Assembly: GCA_017625405.1 (NCBI GenBank)
Contig: JAGALB010000027.1
Location: 1 to 64,000, forward strand
Origin: Ruminiclostridium sp.
Lineage (GTDB): Bacteria; Bacillota; Clostridia; Oscillospirales; Ruminococcaceae
Reading direction: 5' to 3'
Length of the DNA stretch: 64,000 nt
Part shown: one piece after another, positions 60,655-64,000 of the stretch
Position numbering within the stretch: the stretch's first letter is position 1
How the letters are laid out: each line of letters opens with the position of its first letter
The notes under the pieces: generated by a model
The model's input: the letters and a program-made list of their open reading frames with translations, nothing else
The model's database searches: none
Told to the model about the DNA's origin: nothing
Program-made: the position numbers and the translations under genes

Positions 60655-61392
60655 ATGTTAAGAGGCTTTTATAATGCGGCACAGGCCATGATTGTAAAAC
60701 AGCGTGAGCTTGACGCAATAGGCAATAATTTATCAAATATAAACACGGCGGGTTATAAAAAAGATGAAATTGTTATGAACACTTTCATGGACGAGATGAT
60801 TCTGGTCAATGAACGTACCGAAACTTCAGGACATTTTCTTCAGACTTATGCCGATATTTCAAAAACAAACCTTGAACAGAGCAATTTTACTTTTACAGAG
60901 AGTAATTTTGATGTAGGAATATACGGAAACGTATATTTTAATATCAGGGCGCAGGACAATGTGGTGTACCAGACACGAAACGGACAGTGGGAGCTGGACA
61001 GCGAAGGCTACCTTGTTCTGGGCAAGTCGGGACGTATTCAGGGACAGAACGGCGACATTTATCTGGGCGTTGACGACTTTGTCATCGACAACGACGGAAC
61101 AATCTACATAAACAACGAGGCGGTTGACAGACTGAGCCTCACATACATACCTCCGGATGCGGACGTAGAGAAGATAGGCGACAACCTTATGCTCTACGAG
61201 GGCGACGGTGCAATCCCCCAGGGTGAAATCTTCGATATTATCCAGGGCTGCTGGGAGCATTCAAACGTTGACGGCAACAAGGAAATGACCCAGATGATGG
61301 AAGTGCACAGATTATACGAAGCAAATTCGAAAATTCTTCAGTACCTTGACACAATAAACAGCCGTGCGGTTGAAATTGCGTCAGTTCAGTAA
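60655..61392 (+). CDS. flgF: Flagellar rod protein, FlgF type
   Basis: 245 residues. N-terminal rod signature (MIVKQRELDAIGNNLSNINTAGYKKDE) and C-terminal helix (MTQMMEVHRLYEANSKILQYLDTINSRAVEIA). The shorter middle domain and the order ahead of the next gene suggest the proximal-rod FlgF rather than FlgG, but the two are hard to separate by eye. It is secreted by the export gate. Confidence 0.75.
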   Translation: MLRGFYNAAQAMIVKQRELDAIGNNLSNINTAGYKKDEIVMNTFMDEMILVNERTETSGHFLQTYADISKTNLEQSNFTFTESNFDVGIYGNVYFNIRAQDNVVYQTRNGQWELDSEGYLVLGKSGRIQGQNGDIYLGVDDFVIDNDGTIYINNEAVDRLSLTYIPPDADVEKIGDNLMLYEGDGAIPQGEIFDIIQGCWEHSNVDGNKEMTQMMEVHRLYEANSKILQYLDTINSRAVEIASVQ

Positions 61393-61441
61393 AATTCCGA
61401 TTCATAAAATATAGTTTTATGAACGAGAAAGGAAATATGTT

Positions 61442-62221
61442 ATGAATATTTCATTCTATACAGGTGCTTCGGGAATGATTGCCCAGCAGGAAGGCATGAA
61501 CATATATTCGCACAATATTGCAAATGTCAACACTGTGGGTTACAAATCCTTAAGACCCAGCTTTGCGGACTGTATCTATACAATACAGCGCCAGACCGAG
61601 CCTGAATGGCAGACAGGTCACGGCCAGTACGTAATGAAGACCGACTTCATGTGGGAGCAGGGTTCATTCAACACAACCGAGCAGCCTTTTGATTTTGCTA
61701 TACCAAACGATAATTTCTTTATGGTGCTGGACGAGCGTGGCGATACTTATCTCACACGTGACGGCTCATTTGAAATAACACAGATAGGCGACCACTGGGA
61801 GCTTGTTTCGGGACGAGGCGAGTTTGTTCTGGACAACGACGGAAACCATATCGTAATTCCGTTCCGCACTGAGGTACGTGAAATACACGATGTTGACGGA
61901 AACGTTATCGGAACGGAAGAATATCAGACCAACGAGGTTGATTTCCCCGCTCTTGAGGAAATGATAGGTCTTTACGAGGTTGACAACAACTGGGGTCTTA
62001 ACCAGGGCGAGGACAACCACTTTGTGGTTACCGAGCGTTCAGGCCAGCCCAGGGCTTCGGAGGACAGAGAGCTTATAAGACAGGCTCTCGAAATGTCTAC
62101 CGTTGACCTTGCTGCGGAAATGGTTCACCTCATTGAAACACAACGTTCATATCAGCTCAGCTCAAGGGTTGTAACAACCTCCGACGAGCTTATGACTATC
62201 GCAAACAATTTAAGAAGATAA
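61442..62221 (+). CDS. flgG: Flagellar rod protein, FlgG type
   Basis: 259 residues. Rod signature GMNIYSHNIANVNTVGYKS at the N-terminus and EMSTVDLAAEMVHLIETQRSYQLSSRVVTTSDELMTIANNL at the C-terminus. Paralogue of the upstream gene. FlgG forms the distal rod that joins the hook. It may alternatively be the FlgF of a swapped pair. Confidence 0.78.
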   Translation: MNISFYTGASGMIAQQEGMNIYSHNIANVNTVGYKSLRPSFADCIYTIQRQTEPEWQTGHGQYVMKTDFMWEQGSFNTTEQPFDFAIPNDNFFMVLDERGDTYLTRDGSFEITQIGDHWELVSGRGEFVLDNDGNHIVIPFRTEVREIHDVDGNVIGTEEYQTNEVDFPALEEMIGLYEVDNNWGLNQGEDNHFVVTERSGQPRASEDRELIRQALEMSTVDLAAEMVHLIETQRSYQLSSRVVTTSDELMTIANNLRR

Positions 62222-62241
62222 CAGAAGGGATATAATATATC

Positions 62242-62865
62242 ATGGCTATTAAGAATTTTGAAGATTTAGGCGCAATGGAAATTGACGTTCTTACCGAAGT
62301 AGGCAACATAGGCGCAGGAAATGCTATGACAGCTCTTTCCAGCATGATCGGACAGATGGTAGATATCGAAGTACCTGCCGTAAACATCCTTGGTTTCCAG
62401 GAAGCCATTGATTATGCAGGCGGCCCCGAAAAAACCGTTGTAGGTATTATCGTTCCCATCAAGGATGATATCGAAGGTGAAATCCTTTTCCTTCTGGAAA
62501 ACGATATTGTTGAGCTTGTAGTTTCCACTTTCTTCGGAACAAGCGATATAGATCTTCTTAATCTCTCACCTGATATGACTTCCGCACTTACAGAGCTGGG
62601 CAACATTATGGCAGCTTCCTATGTAAATGCTATCGCTGAGCTTACAGGAATGAAGATTGAGGTTGAAATCCCCATGCTTTCAATTGATATGCTTGGTGCT
62701 ATCATGAGCGTACCTGCTGCACAGATGGGCGAACTCAGCGACAAGCTTCTCTACATTGACAACCTCATGCTTATTGACAAGGTAAGCGTAAAGTCAAAGA
62801 TGATGCTTCTTCCTACGGTTGAATCGCTGGATAAGCTTCTCAGAAGTCTTGGGGTGATCGCATGA
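62242..62865 (+). CDS. cheC: CheY-P phosphatase CheC
   Basis: 207 residues. Both CheC active-site motifs are present: DVLTEVGNIGAGNAMTAL (near 15) and SALTELGNIMAASYVNAI (near 114), each with E and N. It removes phosphate from CheY-P and forms a complex with CheD. The stop codon overlaps the cheD start (ATGA), giving coupled translation. With FliY, this operon has two CheY-P phosphatases. Confidence 0.92.
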   Translation: MAIKNFEDLGAMEIDVLTEVGNIGAGNAMTALSSMIGQMVDIEVPAVNILGFQEAIDYAGGPEKTVVGIIVPIKDDIEGEILFLLENDIVELVVSTFFGTSDIDLLNLSPDMTSALTELGNIMAASYVNAIAELTGMKIEVEIPMLSIDMLGAIMSVPAAQMGELSDKLLYIDNLMLIDKVSVKSKMMLLPTVESLDKLLRSLGVIA

Positions 62866-63344
62866 GCGAGAAACTAACAGTAGGAATTTCGGACTGGAAG
62901 ATCTGCGGAAGCCCCGATTCGCTTGTCACATATGCGCTGGGCTCATGTGTGGGCATCTGCCTTTATGACAAGAATTCCAGAATTGCAGGTCTTGCTCATA
63001 TAATGCTCCCCGACAGCACAGCCATAACAGGCGGTGCGGCTACCCGTGCAAAATTTGCGGATACCGCTATTGTGGATATGATTGACGCCATGAAGGCAAA
63101 AGGTGCAAACATCACTGCACTTACCGCAAAGATTGCAGGCGGTGCGGTTATGTTCCAGAGTGCTTCCGCCCAGTTCAACATAGGAGAACGTAACGTAGAG
63201 GCTGTCAGAAAAAAGCTGGCAGAGCTGCGTATCCCGATTGTTGCGGCTGATACAGGCTGCAACTACGGCAGAACAGTAACATTTTTTGCCGATAACGGTG
63301 CTCTTGAGGTAAATTCTGCTTCAAAGGGCAGGAGTATGATCTGA
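62862..63344 (+). CDS. cheD: Chemoreceptor glutamine deamidase CheD
   Basis: 160 residues. Catalytic C29 in ALGSCVG and H46 in LAHIMLP, with the DTGCNYGRTV segment near the C-terminus. It deamidates glutamines on chemoreceptors, and CheC binding modulates it. Translation is coupled to cheC. Confidence 0.94.
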   Translation: MSEKLTVGISDWKICGSPDSLVTYALGSCVGICLYDKNSRIAGLAHIMLPDSTAITGGAATRAKFADTAIVDMIDAMKAKGANITALTAKIAGGAVMFQSASAQFNIGERNVEAVRKKLAELRIPIVAADTGCNYGRTVTFFADNGALEVNSASKGRSMI

Positions 63345-63381
63345 TTATCTTTATTTTGCGATAAAACAGTAATTTCTGACC

Positions 63382-63426
63382 GCCGCACAAGGCAAGTGTT
63401 GAATACGCTTGGATTTTGTGCGGCAT
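63382..63426. repeat. Hairpin between cheD and fapA
   Basis: GCCGCACAA/TTGTGCGGC enclosing CAAG/CTTG. A GC-rich intercistronic hairpin without T-run. Confidence 0.55.
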
Positions 63427-63450
63427 CTCTGTACAAGGAGGGATTGATTT

Positions 63451-64000
63451 ATGAGCGATAACGCTGCTTTTAAAGAACTTGACGCTGCTTTTGACAGTAT
63501 TATTGATGAAATCGAAAATCCCGATAAGCCCCGTGAGGAGATATCCATCTTCCGTAACCTCCACGGCGAAAAGACAGAGTATGCGGACTATGCAAAGGTA
63601 GTACATACGGTGGTTATACGTGTATCTGATGACAATATGAGCGCTGCCATAAATGTGGTTTCAACCGCAGAAAAGCGTAGAAGATACACTATATCCGATC
63701 TGAACCAGGCAATCCGTGCGAAAAAAATCGTTCACGGCATCGACAGTGCCGCACTGGTGCGTATGGTTGCAAAACAGGTGTTCAACCGTGATGTGGTTTT
63801 TGCCAGAGGCACTCCCTCAACAAACGGAGAAGACGGCGAAATCATACATCTTATAAAAATTCCCGAGGGAAAACGCTCAGTTCCCATTAAGAAGGGTGCT
63901 GAAATATGCCGTGTAATCCCGCCCACCGCAGGCATTCCCGGCATGGATGTATACGGTCACTCACTGCACTGCACTCCCGGTCATCCCATTACTGTACCTC
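63451..64000 (+). CDS. FapA-family (DUF342) flagellar assembly protein, partial
   Basis: Open from the ATG at 63451 (AAGGAGGG upstream) to the end of the window, 183 codons seen. The first ~60 residues are variable. From about residue 115 the pattern VFARGTPSTNGEDGEIIHL and KGAEICRVIPPTAGIPGMDVYGHSL matches the FapA (DUF342) family, often found with flagellar genes and having a polymer-like beta-rich core. The function is not settled. The 3' end lies outside the window. Confidence 0.8.
   Translation, partial: MSDNAAFKELDAAFDSIIDEIENPDKPREEISIFRNLHGEKTEYADYAKVVHTVVIRVSDDNMSAAINVVSTAEKRRRYTISDLNQAIRAKKIVHGIDSAALVRMVAKQVFNRDVVFARGTPSTNGEDGEIIHLIKIPEGKRSVPIKKGAEICRVIPPTAGIPGMDVYGHSLHCTPGHPITVP

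Overview
The window looks like a chromosomal piece of a motile, Gram-positive anaerobe of the Clostridia, most likely Oscillospirales/Ruminococcaceae. The evidence is a clostridial-order flagellar/chemotaxis operon, a T-box leader on tyrS, AddAB in place of RecBCD, an RNase Y, a GGGtGRT/Fe-S-scaffold gene pair, sigma-A promoters with 17-bp spacers, strong GGAGG ribosome sites and frequent TTG starts. No phage, transposase, plasmid or CRISPR-Cas genes are visible. LAYOUT. 1-4.4 kb (minus strand): a tyrosine T-box leader drives two GNAT acetyltransferase paralogues and tyrS; upstream lie a membrane protein and a cysteine synthase, and the T-box promoter overlaps the membrane protein's 3' end. 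4.4-7.2 kb (minus): an ECF sigma factor overlaps the gene of its probable membrane-anchored partner, which carries BspA-type repeats and two M23 (LytM) domains outside. 7.2-13 kb: a YfhO-type membrane protein, a methyltransferase behind a putative leader peptide, and the GGGtGRT/NifU-like pair. 13.2-18.6 kb (plus): polysaccharide deacetylase plus bactofilin, an intergenic region of about 740 bp that appears to encode a structured, terminator-ended RNA, then a second ECF sigma/membrane partner pair with a heavily folded leader. 18.6-31 kb: citrate synthase, a Cthe_2159-like lipoprotein, two CPBP membrane proteases, glmU, a SecA2-like ATPase and mnmE, separated by several kinds of palindromic repeats. 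31-43 kb: addB-addA, a strongly expressed-looking surface protein with a sortase-like tail, rhaB, tRNA-Leu(CAA) and rny. 43.2-44.5 kb (minus): two signalling proteins whose receiver domains lack the phospho-acceptor aspartate. 44.7-64 kb (plus): fliK-flgD-(TIGR02530)-flgE-flbD-motA-motB-fliM-fliY-cheY-fliO-fliP-fliQ-fliR-flhB-flhA-fliA-flgF-flgG-cheC-cheD-fapA (the last cut by the window edge). HOW IT FITS. The last 20 kb form one functional unit: export apparatus, hook and rod, stator, switch, CheY and the CheC/CheD/FliY adaptation and dephosphorylation proteins, with the flagellar sigma factor inside the same transcription unit. Much of the rest concerns the envelope: deacetylase, bactofilin, M23 domains, YfhO, SecA2, surface protein and CPBP proteases. 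The most unusual content is intergenic: a structured RNA candidate near 15.56-15.92 kb, an inverted pair of ~260-bp three-hairpin elements 24 kb apart that both sit between convergent genes, a 101-bp tandem repeat after glmU, a perfect four-way cruciform between secA2 and mnmE, and a recurring post-stop-codon hairpin motif. All calls come from reading the sequence alone; no database search was possible.
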